Part shown: piece after piece, positions 8,762 through 19,439 of the stretch
Position numbering within the stretch: position 1 is the first letter of the stretch
Layout of the letters: every line of letters begins with the position of its first letter
Assembly (NCBI GenBank): GCA_030748575.1
Contig: JASMLR010000007.1
Span: 1 to 64,000, forward strand
Origin: Phycisphaerales bacterium
GTDB taxonomy: Bacteria; Planctomycetota; Phycisphaerae; Phycisphaerales; SM1A02
Direction: 5' to 3'
Length of the DNA: 64,000 nucleotides
The notes under the pieces: model-generated
The model's input: the letters and a program-made list of their open reading frames with translations, nothing else
Told to the model about the DNA's origin: nothing
The model's database searches: none
Program-made: the position numbers and the translations under genes

Positions 8762-9753
8762 GGAGCAACCTCCATCTGGCGGTCTCCAGCCTCCGTCGCG
8801 AGCCTGCGCTCGCAGTCCTGCACGAACATGCGGGCATCGTCGGCGGCCTGGCGTCCGTACTCCAGTGCCGGCTCGTGGCCCGCAAACTTCACAAGATCCG
8901 CGGTGCGAAGGAAGGCCCGGAGAAGGTCTCGCTGCGACTCAAGAAGCCGATGGTCACCCTCTGCGTCGCTGAGAAACTCCGCGGTTGTCTTGCGAGGCGC
9001 GGCGAGTCCGAGCCGCCCCTCGATGTACCTGCGAATGATGTCGCTCAGGACGACGTAGAACGTCTCAACCTCTCCGCTTTGAAGCAGGTTTCGACGGGTG
9101 AGCGTGTCGATGGCCGCCAGCGCAATCTCAGCCGGTGTCGGAGGCGGGCCAGTTGCGCGAATTCGCGACAGCACCCACAGGCCGCCGGCGAGGATGACCG
9201 CGACGACGGCCCCGCCCGCGAGCATCCACGGCCACCACGGGCCGGACGGAAGGTCTCTCCATCCGACCACATCGTGCATGGTCGCGTGTTCTGCGGACAG
9301 GTTGGATGTGATGGTCAGCGTCAGTGGCTCAACGGAAACCGTGCCGCGAAGCTCAGTCGCAGCCCTGCGATCGACGAACTGGATGTCAAGAGGGGGGAGC
9401 GGGTGCTCACCGGGCTGGAAGCTGTCCACACGCAGCGTCTGCGTCCAACGATGCCGCCCGTCTCCAAGGGGCACGTCCACGGCGGGAGGGGCGTCGAGTA
9501 CCTCAAAGGCGCCCCATGCCTCGGCGTCGCTGGTGCCGACCAGGGGCGTCTCCACCGAAGCGCCGGCGGCTGCCGTTGCGATGATGGACACGGTCAAGGG
9601 CGTGCCGGCCGGAGCGGTGTGCCGGGAGGCCTCGTAGACGACCTCGATCGGGCCGCGGCGGGCCGTGGTTCTTGCGGCTTCGTCCTGCTCGGTGCCGGCG
9701 CACCCGGATGCGATCGCGGTGATCAACAGCGATGTAAGCACATGCCACCGCAT
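8755..9753 (-). CDS. lipoprotein of the MoxR/Bat operon (DUF4381-like)
   Basis: 332 aa. The start at 9753 is set by a TGATG overlap with the DUF58 gene and by the lipoprotein signal ending in IASGC. An extracytoplasmic region resembling the BatD beta-sandwich (residues ~25-165) is followed by one transmembrane helix (WWPWMLAGGAVVAVILAGGLWVL, about 173-196). The cytoplasmic C-terminal helical domain has the pattern typical of genes between DUF58 and vWA genes: FYVVLSDIIRRYIEGRLGL, then FLRTADLVKFA. The family assignment is from pattern memory and is moderate. A small lipid-anchored BatD-like partner is plausible. Confidence 0.72.
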   Translation of the reverse strand: MRWHVLTSLLITAIASGCAGTEQDEAARTTARRGPIEVVYEASRHTAPAGTPLTVSIIATAAAGASVETPLVGTSDAEAWGAFEVLDAPPAVDVPLGDGRHRWTQTLRVDSFQPGEHPLPPLDIQFVDRRAATELRGTVSVEPLTLTITSNLSAEHATMHDVVGWRDLPSGPWWPWMLAGGAVVAVILAGGLWVLSRIRATGPPPTPAEIALAAIDTLTRRNLLQSGEVETFYVVLSDIIRRYIEGRLGLAAPRKTTAEFLSDAEGDHRLLESQRDLLRAFLRTADLVKFAGHEPALEYGRQAADDARMFVQDCERRLATEAGDRQMEVAPC

Positions 9754-10634
9754 CAGTGTTCCATCCTCGCTTCCCGCTGCCGGAAGAACGTGCTGAGCGC
9801 ATGGGTGAAGGGTTCGCCGGTCATGAGTTGAAGGCGGTCGATGCGGTGCCTTCGCATCCACCCGAGCCGCCGATCTGTGTCGGCGCGGTGCTGGGCTGCC
9901 CAGGCCTCCCGGACGCTTGCGGACCCGGAGTCAAGCACAACGAGCTCGCCGGACTCGGCATCGCGAAGTTCCAGCAGGCCGACATTGGGCAGTTCAGACT
10001 CTCGGGCATCAGCCACGTCGATGGCGACGAGGTCGTGCTTGCGTCGAACGACGCGAATCGCCTGCTCCCAGCCTTCGTTCTGGAAGTCGCTGACCAGAAA
10101 GGCTGTGCACCGACGACGCTGGACGTGCCTGAAGTACTCAAGAGCGCCGGCAATGTCCGTGCCGTCCCCCATGGGCTTGTGCGCAAGAAGTTCCCGGATC
10201 ACGCGAAGCACGTGTTGTGTGCCCTTGCGAGGCGGGACGAACTTCTCGATCCGGTCGGTGAACGCGAGCAGTCCGACCTTGTCATTGTTTCGAATCGCGG
10301 AGAAGGCGAGCGTCGCGCAGAGCTCGGTGACCAGTTCTCGCTTGGTCTGTTCGTTGGTCCCGAAGCCCTGAGAGGCGCTGAGGTCGACAATCAGCATGAC
10401 GGTCAACTCTCGCTCCTCGCGGAACATCTTGATGTACGGCGCTCCGGCGCGGGCCGTGACGTTCCAGTCAATGGCGCGTACATCGTCGCCGGGTTGATAC
10501 AGCCGTACTTCCTCGAACTCGATGCCGCGACCCTTGAAGGCCGAGTGGTACTGGCCTGCAAGCAACTCGCTGGCGAGTCGCGATGTGGCGATCTCGATTC
10601 GGCGAATCTTCCGGAGCAGTTCAGTCGAATTCAT
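9753..10634 (-). CDS. DUF58 domain protein
   Basis: 293-aa soluble protein of the DUF58 family, regularly encoded just after a MoxR ATPase. The hallmark stretch 'GIEFEEVRLYQPGDDVRAID' followed by WNVTAR (residues ~36-63) is present, with a vWA-like core containing 'LIVDLSASQGFG', a degenerate MIDAS in the DxSxS position. It has no signal peptide or membrane helix. It lies 40 bp after moxR and overlaps the lipoprotein gene by one base. A partner or client of the MoxR ATPase is the usual proposal. Confidence 0.9.
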   Translation of the reverse strand: MNSTELLRKIRRIEIATSRLASELLAGQYHSAFKGRGIEFEEVRLYQPGDDVRAIDWNVTARAGAPYIKMFREERELTVMLIVDLSASQGFGTNEQTKRELVTELCATLAFSAIRNNDKVGLLAFTDRIEKFVPPRKGTQHVLRVIRELLAHKPMGDGTDIAGALEYFRHVQRRRCTAFLVSDFQNEGWEQAIRVVRRKHDLVAIDVADARESELPNVGLLELRDAESGELVVLDSGSASVREAWAAQHRADTDRRLGWMRRHRIDRLQLMTGEPFTHALSTFFRQREARMEH

Positions 10635-10674
10635 GTGGCGTGGAGCGTCCGTGGGTCAGGGAGCCGTCCATGGG

Positions 10675-11715
10675 TCAGGGCACAGGGACGTGATCGAGCA
10701 CTGCACGAATCACATCCTCCGAGGTCTTCTCCTCCGCCTCCGCCTCATAGGTCGTCGCAACGCGGTGTCGGAGAACATCAAAGGCGAGGTTCTTGACGTC
10801 CTGTGGTACAACGAATCCGCGGCCGTCCAGAAAGGCCTCCGCCTTGGCGGCCAGCGACAGGGCGAGCGTTGCGCGGGGCGAGGCGCCGAACTCGACGAGG
10901 GCGGCAAGATCCGGCGAGATCAAATGCGGCTCCCGTGTGGCGTAGACGATGTCCACGATGTATTTGGCCACCTTGGGATCGAGGTAGATTTCATCCACGA
11001 TCTTCCTGGCAGCCAGGATGTCCTCCGGTTTCATGACCGCTGAGATGTGATCGGCCGCGGCGGTGGTGGCCATCCGGTTGAGAATCTCGACTTCCTGCTC
11101 CCGAGTGGGGTAGGTCACGATGACCTTGAGCAGAAACCGGTCCACCTGCGCCTCGGGCAGCGGGTACGTGCCTTCCTGTTCAATGGGGTTCTGGGTGGCG
11201 AGCACCATGAACGGGTCGGGCAGCGTGTGCGTCTCCTTGCCGATCGTCACCTGCCGCTCCTGCATGGCCTCAAGCAGTGCGCTCTGGACCTTGGCCGGTG
11301 CCCGGTTGATCTCGTCAGCGAGCACGATGTTGGTGAAGATCGGGCCCCGGTTGACGACGAAGTCTCCGGTCTGCGGTCGATAGATGAGCGTGCCCATCAC
11401 GTCGGCGGGGAGCATGTCGGGGGTGAACTGAATGCGTTGGAAGTCCGTGTCGATGCCTCTGGCGAGACTGGACACGGCAAGCGTCTTGGCGAGCCCGGGC
11501 ACCCCTTCGATCAGGAGATGTCCGTTTGCGAGCATGGCCACGAGCATTCGATTGAGCAGGACGTCCTGCCCGACGACAACCTCGTGCATTTCACGGATGA
11601 GGCGTCTGAAGGGCTCGCTCGCCCCCTTGACCTTGTCCGCGACGAGATCGACGCTGGTGGTGGGGATGGTCATCGGGTTCTCCAGGGCCGGTTGGCCGGC
11701 CTGCACTGTCGACAT
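10675..11715 (-). CDS. moxR: MoxR-family AAA+ ATPase
   Basis: 346-aa cytoplasmic AAA+ ATPase, probably a chaperone for assembly of vWA proteins. Start 11715 has GGAGG six bases upstream; ATG 11673 with GGAGA is an alternative. Walker A is GVPGLAKT, Walker B is 'IVLADEINRAPAKVQ', and the MoxR signature 'LLEAMQERQVTIG' with sensor 1 'VLATQNPIEQEGTYPLPEAQ' follows. It heads an eight-gene operon running to 2738. A sigma70-like promoter lies about 110 bp upstream. Confidence 0.95.
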   Translation of the reverse strand: MSTVQAGQPALENPMTIPTTSVDLVADKVKGASEPFRRLIREMHEVVVGQDVLLNRMLVAMLANGHLLIEGVPGLAKTLAVSSLARGIDTDFQRIQFTPDMLPADVMGTLIYRPQTGDFVVNRGPIFTNIVLADEINRAPAKVQSALLEAMQERQVTIGKETHTLPDPFMVLATQNPIEQEGTYPLPEAQVDRFLLKVIVTYPTREQEVEILNRMATTAAADHISAVMKPEDILAARKIVDEIYLDPKVAKYIVDIVYATREPHLISPDLAALVEFGASPRATLALSLAAKAEAFLDGRGFVVPQDVKNLAFDVLRHRVATTYEAEAEEKTSEDVIRAVLDHVPVP

Positions 11716-11821
11716 CAAGGGCCTCCGCGAGAGAGGGGAAGCGGGTCCGCGCGACCATCGGCGAACCCCGTCCATCTCGTGAATGACGGCTACGGATGGC
11801 CTTGAGGCCGGGTTCGGTGGG

Positions 11822-11850
11822 ATTCTAGCCCACTTGAAGGGTGTTCAAAA
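11822..11850 (-). promoter_or_regulatory. candidate sigma70 promoter of the moxR-bat operon
   Basis: On the minus strand a -10 hexamer TAGAAT (11827-11822) lies 17 bp after a weak -35 TTTTGA (11850-11845). The predicted transcript would start near 11815 and have a ~100-nt leader before the moxR ATG at 11715. The -10 is close to consensus; the -35 is weak. Confidence 0.45.
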
Positions 11851-11858
11851 TGTGGGGG

Positions 11859-12647
11859 TCAGCGTGGGCGGGAGGAGGACCGCCACGGTCGGTCGGCGGG
11901 ATCCTGCCCCCAGAATCGGGCGTAGTGCTGGTAGATGTCGGGGTGGGCCTGTTTGAACGGAATCGGCGCATCGAAGAAGCACTCGGTCGTGACCGCGAAG
12001 AACTCAGCGACGTTGGTCAGGCCGTACGGGCGAATGACATCCCTGGCCCCGGCTTCATACCGGCTGCGAAGGGCCTGAAAGGCTGCCGACATGGTGTCAT
12101 GCCACGGCCCGTAGTCCTCACGGCTGCGGAGAAGTGGTGTGCCGTTGGTCGTTCCGCTCATCATGTCGACGGCATGGGCCAGTTCATGGAACACGACATT
12201 GAGGCCGCGGCCAGGGGCATGGGCCGCCTGCAGGGCATCGTTCCACGACAGGACGACCGGTCCGTTGTACCAGGCCTCGCCGAGATTGGCCGAGCCACTG
12301 TGGACGAGCCCGTCGCTGCCCACATGCTCCTGCGTCTGAACGTACGCCGCCGGGTAGACCAGAATGGTTCGGACGTTGTGGAAGTAGTCGGTCGCATCCA
12401 GATGCAGCAGCAGGACGCCCATCTGGGCGGCCATGACCACCTGCACCCGATCGGACATCTCCAGACCATTGCAGCCTTCCCAGAACTTCTCATCGATCAG
12501 AATCGCGACGATCTCGCGAAGCCTGGTCTGTTCAGCAGGTGTGAGCAGCCCCATGTAGGGGACGTCCCGCTGGAGGATGGCTTCCCAGGATTCCGGAAAC
12601 CGCTGCTCCAGGACCTTCTTTCGATGCGCTCGCCGGAGGAGATGCAC
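11859..12647 (-). CDS. mtfA: MtfA-like zinc metallopeptidase (M90)
   Basis: 262 aa from a GTG start at 12647, close to the length of E. coli MtfA. The GTG is chosen because it lies just after the upstream tyrA stop, with GGAG upstream; longer frames would run into tyrA. Family landmarks: 'FPESWEAILQRDVPYMGLL' near the N-terminus, 'EGCNGLEMSDRVQVVMAAQ', and the zinc site HELAHAVDM with a downstream Glu-rich 'FFAVTTECFFD'. In enterobacteria MtfA is a cytosolic aminopeptidase affecting the Mlc sugar regulator; here the substrate is unknown. Confidence 0.85.
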   Translation of the reverse strand: MHLLRRAHRKKVLEQRFPESWEAILQRDVPYMGLLTPAEQTRLREIVAILIDEKFWEGCNGLEMSDRVQVVMAAQMGVLLLHLDATDYFHNVRTILVYPAAYVQTQEHVGSDGLVHSGSANLGEAWYNGPVVLSWNDALQAAHAPGRGLNVVFHELAHAVDMMSGTTNGTPLLRSREDYGPWHDTMSAAFQALRSRYEAGARDVIRPYGLTNVAEFFAVTTECFFDAPIPFKQAHPDIYQHYARFWGQDPADRPWRSSSRPR

Positions 12648-12651
12648 CCGG

Positions 12652-13836
12652 TCAACTCCGTTCCACGAGGCGGTCGATGAGGTGCGTTGACTCGGACAGG
12701 GCGCGGCTTGCGAAGTCGCCGAAGAAGTCCGTGACCTCTGAGAACGCATGCTCAAATGCCTGGGCGTCACCCGTGCGGATGAGTGCATCCAGTTCTTCAG
12801 CCGACTTCAGGAACGCGCTGGTGACTTCTTCGGTGTTGGGATTGGACATCTGGATGGCGCTGTACAGGTCGGGCGACTGCGCAAAGTGTCGAGCCGTCAT
12901 CAGGAGTTCCAGGTGGTAGATGGGGCTTGTGAATCGGAGCGTCTCTTCGATGGACACGCCAAGCGACCGCATCGTGCGGCCGACGACTTCGGTCGAGTAG
13001 TGCGTCAGAACCTGAACGACGGCCATGACGCGGTCATGGTCTTCGGCGGTGGTCTCAAGAATGGTCAGTCCGGCACTGTCCAGCGTGGCCTGCAGCCAAG
13101 ACATCCAGTCTGTTCCCTCGTGAAGTCTCGCCGGCGTCAACGCGATGCGCTGGCCCTGCAGGCTGTGCACTCGGGGCCCGAACAAGGGGTGCATGCCAAT
13201 CACGCTGGCGGAGGACGAGGCAAGCATGGCCGCGACCGGGCCTCGCTTGGTACTGGTCACGTCTGTGATCAGCCCCGCCTCGGGGACGTGCGGTCCGGCG
13301 CGGCGAATGACACCTTCGGTCTCCCGGATATCGACACACACAAGGGTGACGTCTGCGGACGCTGCCGCATCCTCCACGCTCAAGGCGGTGTCTCGATCGA
13401 CCGCAAGCACCTCATGACCGAGGTCGGTGAGCAGCCCGGCGAACATGGAGCCCATGCCGCCAAGGGCGCCGATCACCGCCACTCGGCGGGGTTCCATGTC
13501 GATGGGCACGGCGGCATGCAACCGAGCCTGCTGGTTTCGGCTCGCCCAGAGCACGAGCCGAAACAGGCTCTCGACGACCTCCGGGCTCAGGCCTGACCGG
13601 CCGGCGCGGTCCCGCCGGTCTGCAATGAGCGCTGACTCCCGCCCGGGATCCTTGATGGGCACGCCGCTGGTCCGCTTGACGGCAGCGACCTCGCCCACGA
13701 TGCGGTGGCGTTCCTCCAGCAGTTCCAGAAACCGGTGGTCGATCTGGTCGATGCGGTCCCGCAGCGTCTGAAGTTCTGGCGGGATGGCCGAGGGCCTGGG
13801 GGGGTGGTTCGGATCTGGCTGGTCGGAGGCAGGCAT
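12652..13836 (-). CDS. tyrA: bifunctional chorismate mutase / prephenate dehydrogenase (T-protein)
   Basis: 394 aa. Residues ~20-105 form an AroQ-type chorismate mutase (LRDRIDQIDHRFLELLEERH; VAAVKRTSGVPIKDPGRE), converting chorismate to prephenate. Residues ~115-390 form the NAD-dependent prephenate dehydrogenase (VAVIGALGGMGSMFAGLL nucleotide fold; 'GMHPLFGP' active-site segment). The domain order and length match the E. coli T-protein of tyrosine synthesis. It runs divergently from gdhA with a 112-bp spacer and ends 4 bp before the mtfA start. Confidence 0.93.
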   Translation of the reverse strand: MPASDQPDPNHPPRPSAIPPELQTLRDRIDQIDHRFLELLEERHRIVGEVAAVKRTSGVPIKDPGRESALIADRRDRAGRSGLSPEVVESLFRLVLWASRNQQARLHAAVPIDMEPRRVAVIGALGGMGSMFAGLLTDLGHEVLAVDRDTALSVEDAAASADVTLVCVDIRETEGVIRRAGPHVPEAGLITDVTSTKRGPVAAMLASSSASVIGMHPLFGPRVHSLQGQRIALTPARLHEGTDWMSWLQATLDSAGLTILETTAEDHDRVMAVVQVLTHYSTEVVGRTMRSLGVSIEETLRFTSPIYHLELLMTARHFAQSPDLYSAIQMSNPNTEEVTSAFLKSAEELDALIRTGDAQAFEHAFSEVTDFFGDFASRALSESTHLIDRLVERS

Positions 13837-13933
13837 GGTGGTGGGATCGGCTGCAGCATAGGGGCGACGCGAGGATCTCTGTATGATTCCGGAGGCGAGA
13901 TCGCGGATGATCTTGCCTCATCCCCGCCTTTGA

Positions 13934-15340
<1,407 letters not shown>

Positions 15341-15489
15341 TGGCAACGGTGGCAATCCATCGCTGACGCACGTTCTCCCTTGCGTGGGGGGGGCTTGCCG
15401 GATAGGCTTGTGCATGGCTGCGATTGCGCCCCTCCCTCCCGGGACACCTTCCCGATCCGGGTGAGGCGGCAGCAGCCACAGGGGGCAGC

Positions 15490-16161
15490 ATGTCGATGGA
15501 GATCCTGACTGTGAGCGGTGTCTCGCCCACATCTGAAGCGCCTTGGTCATTCGGCGATCGTGTGCGCCTTCCGGGGAAGCCCGAGTGGGGGGTTGGCGTC
15601 ATCACGGCGGCCAAGCCGACGACGGTACGCGGCGCGCCTTGCTGGAGCCTTCAGGTCCGATTCCCGAATGCCGGCATCAAGTCTTTGAATTCCTCCGCGG
15701 CCACGCTGGAACGCGTTGAAGAGACGCCCCGCGAGCATGGTGCGGGCGGGGCTGCGGCCGTGCTTGAGGAAGCAGCGGCGACCGCCGGGGACGAACTGCT
15801 TGGCCCGATGGCGCAGCGGCGGGTGGAGGCGCTCATGGTGGACCTTCCGGAAGCCTGCCAGGATCCGTTCAGATCCCTTGCGGCCCGCGTTGAGACGACC
15901 CTCGCCCTGTACCGCTTTGATGCCACAGGTGGCCGGCTGATCGATTGGGCGGTGGCGCAAACGGGCCTGAACGATCCGATGACCCACTTCAATCGGCAGG
16001 AACTTGAAACACACTTTCGCAAGTGGGCCCAGGCCAGAGACCAGCACCTGGCGCGGCTGGTCAGAGATGCCAGACACGCCGGCGAGTCGATCGACCGCGT
16101 GCTGGCCGCCGGCCCACAGTCGGCCAGAGTGGCGCTCTCCCGCACACGCATTCGCGGCTGA
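15490..16161 (+). CDS. DUF3553 domain protein
   Basis: 223 aa. ATG 15490 is chosen because upstream sequence in frame is low-complexity; the RBS is weak. Residues ~15-75 resemble the DUF3553 domain (GDRVRLPGKPEWGVGVI ... SLQVRFPNAGIKSLN), a small SH3-like fold seen at DNA-associated proteins such as UvrD helicases. The remainder is predicted helical (MAQRRVEALMVDLPEACQDPF), with no membrane segment. Function unknown; a DNA-binding or interaction module is plausible. Confidence 0.7.
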   Translation: MSMEILTVSGVSPTSEAPWSFGDRVRLPGKPEWGVGVITAAKPTTVRGAPCWSLQVRFPNAGIKSLNSSAATLERVEETPREHGAGGAAAVLEEAAATAGDELLGPMAQRRVEALMVDLPEACQDPFRSLAARVETTLALYRFDATGGRLIDWAVAQTGLNDPMTHFNRQELETHFRKWAQARDQHLARLVRDARHAGESIDRVLAAGPQSARVALSRTRIRG

Positions 16162-16343
16162 GGCCCTCTGGCGGGCCTCCCCGGTCCGCGCATCCCTCCA
16201 ACCGACACAAATGGACCTCCTGAGGGCTGTTCCGCGGCTTTGTGGGGGCCGTGCATGGTCCTGGCGACCTTTCGTGGCAGGGTATGGGTGTGGTGGGCAC
16301 GCGCCCCTCGACACGACAGCAGAAGAAGAGATGGAGCGAGGTC

Positions 16344-16667
16344 ATGGACGAGACGGTTTTTCAACAGCAGTTTTCGACGCTGCTCGATCGGATCAATGGT
16401 CTGCCTGAACGGGCTCGAGCCCGGCTGGTCGGCCTGGCCGAGGAGGTTGGGGGACAGGAGCAGGAGGTCACGCGATCGCTCTCGGCCCTTGAGCAGTCGA
16501 TCGACTACATGCGACTGTGCGTGAAGTACCTCGTGTTCGACCTTGAAGCGACCAGACGAGAGAACGACTGCCTGCGGCGGCTCCTTGCCGAGGCCGATCA
16601 ATCCGGCATCGAGCCCGAGGATCGTGGCGAAGACTTTGAGTCATTCTGGGAGGACGGCGCCGACTGA
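16344..16667 (+). CDS. small coiled-coil protein of unknown function
   Basis: 107 aa, start 16344 just after GAGG. It is highly helical and acidic: LLDRINGLPERARARLVGLAEEV followed by a heptad region through 'CVKYLVFDLEATRRENDCLRRLL', then an acidic tail (DFESFWEDGAD). No known catalytic motif is visible. It converges on the kinase gene with 21 bp between them. I do not recognise the family. The composition and frame are typical of a real gene. Confidence 0.62.
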   Translation: MDETVFQQQFSTLLDRINGLPERARARLVGLAEEVGGQEQEVTRSLSALEQSIDYMRLCVKYLVFDLEATRRENDCLRRLLAEADQSGIEPEDRGEDFESFWEDGAD

Positions 16668-16688
16668 AGCGTTGTCCGGAGTGCTGTG

Positions 16689-19436
16689 TCAGGGACTGCC
16701 CAGTGCAACCACGCCCGTTTCATCGGTGAGGTGTTGCATCCAGGCCGGTACGGGCTCGGAGGCCAGGGCCGAACGGATCCGCTTTCGCGCGGCGGAGGCT
16801 GCGGACCGATTGTTCGTCAAGTCCTGAAGTCTGCACCACGCCAGATCCACCCGCGCGGGCATCCACGCCGGGATCGATGCGACCTCATTGGTTGCGGAGA
16901 AGCACGCAAGCATGCCGCGGGCGGTGTCGAAGTCGTTCCATGCAATGTGGCACTCGGCAAAGAACGCCAGTTCCATGACCGCCTTGACGTGGGGAGTCCA
17001 GTGTGGATCACAGACCACTTCTGAGAAGTCCAGCGCGGCGCTCTTGAGCTTCGACGGAAAGTCGGGCTCGAAGGAAATGGCGCGGTGCATCCAACGGTCG
17101 GCTGCCTCGGCCTCGCCGGCCAGAACCGCGGCCTGCAGCGCCGCGTTGAATGTCGTTGATCGCGGGAGGAACCCCGAGACGCTCACCTGCGGCCACAGCG
17201 ATTCGCTCTCTCGAAGCACCACGTCCAACTGTCCGGCATGGAGCAGGACTTCCATTCGCTTGGCTCGCGAGAGCAGGAGGCTCGGGTGATCCGGTTCCAG
17301 GTGCGGTGAGGCTGTGGCAATGGCCGCGTCGATGGCGGCGACCGCTTCCTCGGGCCGGGCGCCTCGGGCCAGAATGCGGGCGTACTGGGTTCGCTCCCGG
17401 AGGACACCGGTGTCCTCTGGTTGACTTCTCGCGATCAGCCCGGGCAGCATTTCCTCGTAGACCGTCGCCGCTTCGTCGAAGCGTTGGGTGTCCCGAAACG
17501 CAAGGCCCTGCAGGGTTCTCGACTCGATGGCTGCCCAATGCTCCGGGGGCAGGTGCTGGTCTGCCAGAGCCGCCGCTTCCCGGTAGCAGGCAACGGCCTG
17601 ATCGATCGTGCCCGGTTGGTGGTGCGTGAGTCCGTACGGAAGCAGTAGAAGCGTGATGCGTTCGTAGTCCGGTGCCGGTCTGCTCCGGAGCCAGGACAGC
17701 ACACGTCGAAACTGCGGTTGCACTTCGTGGTACCGCGTCCGCATGTTTCGGCCAGCCCACGCAAAGGCCTGGGCCGCATCAATGGAACCGGGATGATCGC
17801 GGCCGAGGTGCTCATCCCGCCACTCCAGAACCCGACGAGCGCACGCGATGGCCAACTTATCGTCGTACAGGCCCGAGTCGAGATCTGCATGCAGGTTGGC
17901 GCGTTCCAGGAGGCACGCCTGCGTGTCGGGGTCTGCCATGCCCGCGTGGGCTTCATAGAGATCCGCCGCGTGCTCCAACTGGAGGGCAGCCTCCGGGATT
18001 CGACCCGATCGCCTCAGGACTCGCGCGACCATCAGGCGGACAGCCGCTTCAGCGGTCGGCTGGCCCATGCTTCCTTCGTCGGCGCGGCGTGTCATCTCGT
18101 TCAGCAACGCCACGAGTGGGGCCTCGCCTGCGTCCGGATGCTCCACGGCGCCGAGGCTCCCGCCTACGGTCTGGATGATCTGCTGCAGCCGCGCCCGCTC
18201 GCGCTCGGCGTGTGATCGCTGCTCGGTTTCTCTCGCCAGCGATCCGCTCACGGTGAGGAGCGCCACACTCAGGATGGCGATGATGATGCTTGCCGCGGTG
18301 ACCGGCGTGCGGTGGCGACGGACGAATCGACCCGCCAGATAGAACATGCTTGGTGGATGAGCGGCAATTGGTTCGTGATGGAGCCATCGCCGCAGATCGT
18401 CGGCCATGTCGGCCGCCGAGGCGTACCGGCGTTCTGGCTCCTTGGACATGGCGGTTGCGCAGATGGTGTCGAGATCTCCCCGAAGCGTCCGGTCGGCGGA
18501 CGAGAGTGGCGGTGGAGGGGCGTCCAGAATGGTGGCAGCCGCGTCCGGGAGCGGCATATGGTCGATGTCCAGCGGGGGGCGGCCCGAAAGGAGTTCATAC
18601 AGGACCGCACCGAGGGCATAGACGTCGATGCGGCGGTCAGGCGGCCGCGTACCGGGCGTGATCTGCTCCGGGCTCATGTATCGAAGCGTCCCGATCATCT
18701 GGCCGTCTCGCGTCAGTCGGGTGGCTTTGGGACTCTGGGTGTCGCTTGTCGTGGCAACGCCGAAGTCAATGATCCGGGGGCTTCCGGTGGCGTCGACAAG
18801 GATGTTGCCGGGCTTGAGGTCGCGGTGCAGGACGCCCCGCTCGTGCGCATGGTGCATGGCATCGCACACGCGGGCGAAGAGGTGAACGCGTTCTCGTGTG
18901 TCCAGATGGGTGCGGTTCGCGAAGGTGCACAGCGGGAGTGCTGTGTCGATGTACTCCATGATGAAGTAGGGCGTTGCCCCTTCCCCGGCGTCGAACGTGC
19001 CCGATCCGTACACGCGTGCGATCCCCGGATGGCACAGCCGGCCGAGCAGTTCGACTTCTCGGTCGAGCCTCGCCAGTGACCGTGGGCTGGTGAGTTCCGA
19101 TCGCAGCACTTTGATCGCCACGTGCCGGTGGGGGTGCGTCTGCTCGGCCTCATAGACAACCCCCATGCCGCCCGTTCCGATGCGTCGAATGATGCGGCAG
19201 CCACCTACTTCATGGCCGAGAAGTCGATCTGCGGGAATGCGGCGATCGGGCTCGTCGTGCAAGGTGAGTGTGTCGTGGTACTTCAGGAGGGACCGCACCT
19301 CGCGGCGGACATCGGCGTCGTCGATCCGATCGCGGAGATACGCTTCGCGCGCTTCGGCCGGAAGATCCACGACGGCATCGAAGAGTTCCCGACAGTGGCG
19401 GTCGCCCGGATTGTGATGCTGGGGTGCTTCGGTCAT
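16689..19436 (-). CDS. transmembrane Ser/Thr protein kinase with C-terminal TPR-like repeats
   Basis: 915 aa. The Hanks-type kinase domain (residues ~80-355) has all key motifs: Gly loop IGTGGMGVV (86-94), Lys109 in AIKVLR, HRDLKPGN (Asp206), DFG (224-226), MSPEQI (254-259). One transmembrane helix (about 379-399) is followed by a ~500-residue extracytoplasmic alpha-helical region resembling TPRs ('ALQLEHAADLYEAHAG'; 'DEAATVYEEMLPG'). The first 60 residues are a small helical region common in planctomycetal kinases ('AREAYLRDRI'). It starts 3 bp after the sigma factor, so the two are co-transcribed and probably form one signalling unit. Confidence 0.92.
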   Translation of the reverse strand: MTEAPQHHNPGDRHCRELFDAVVDLPAEAREAYLRDRIDDADVRREVRSLLKYHDTLTLHDEPDRRIPADRLLGHEVGGCRIIRRIGTGGMGVVYEAEQTHPHRHVAIKVLRSELTSPRSLARLDREVELLGRLCHPGIARVYGSGTFDAGEGATPYFIMEYIDTALPLCTFANRTHLDTRERVHLFARVCDAMHHAHERGVLHRDLKPGNILVDATGSPRIIDFGVATTSDTQSPKATRLTRDGQMIGTLRYMSPEQITPGTRPPDRRIDVYALGAVLYELLSGRPPLDIDHMPLPDAAATILDAPPPPLSSADRTLRGDLDTICATAMSKEPERRYASAADMADDLRRWLHHEPIAAHPPSMFYLAGRFVRRHRTPVTAASIIIAILSVALLTVSGSLARETEQRSHAERERARLQQIIQTVGGSLGAVEHPDAGEAPLVALLNEMTRRADEGSMGQPTAEAAVRLMVARVLRRSGRIPEAALQLEHAADLYEAHAGMADPDTQACLLERANLHADLDSGLYDDKLAIACARRVLEWRDEHLGRDHPGSIDAAQAFAWAGRNMRTRYHEVQPQFRRVLSWLRSRPAPDYERITLLLLPYGLTHHQPGTIDQAVACYREAAALADQHLPPEHWAAIESRTLQGLAFRDTQRFDEAATVYEEMLPGLIARSQPEDTGVLRERTQYARILARGARPEEAVAAIDAAIATASPHLEPDHPSLLLSRAKRMEVLLHAGQLDVVLRESESLWPQVSVSGFLPRSTTFNAALQAAVLAGEAEAADRWMHRAISFEPDFPSKLKSAALDFSEVVCDPHWTPHVKAVMELAFFAECHIAWNDFDTARGMLACFSATNEVASIPAWMPARVDLAWCRLQDLTNNRSAASAARKRIRSALASEPVPAWMQHLTDETGVVALGSP

Positions 19437-19439
19437 GGG

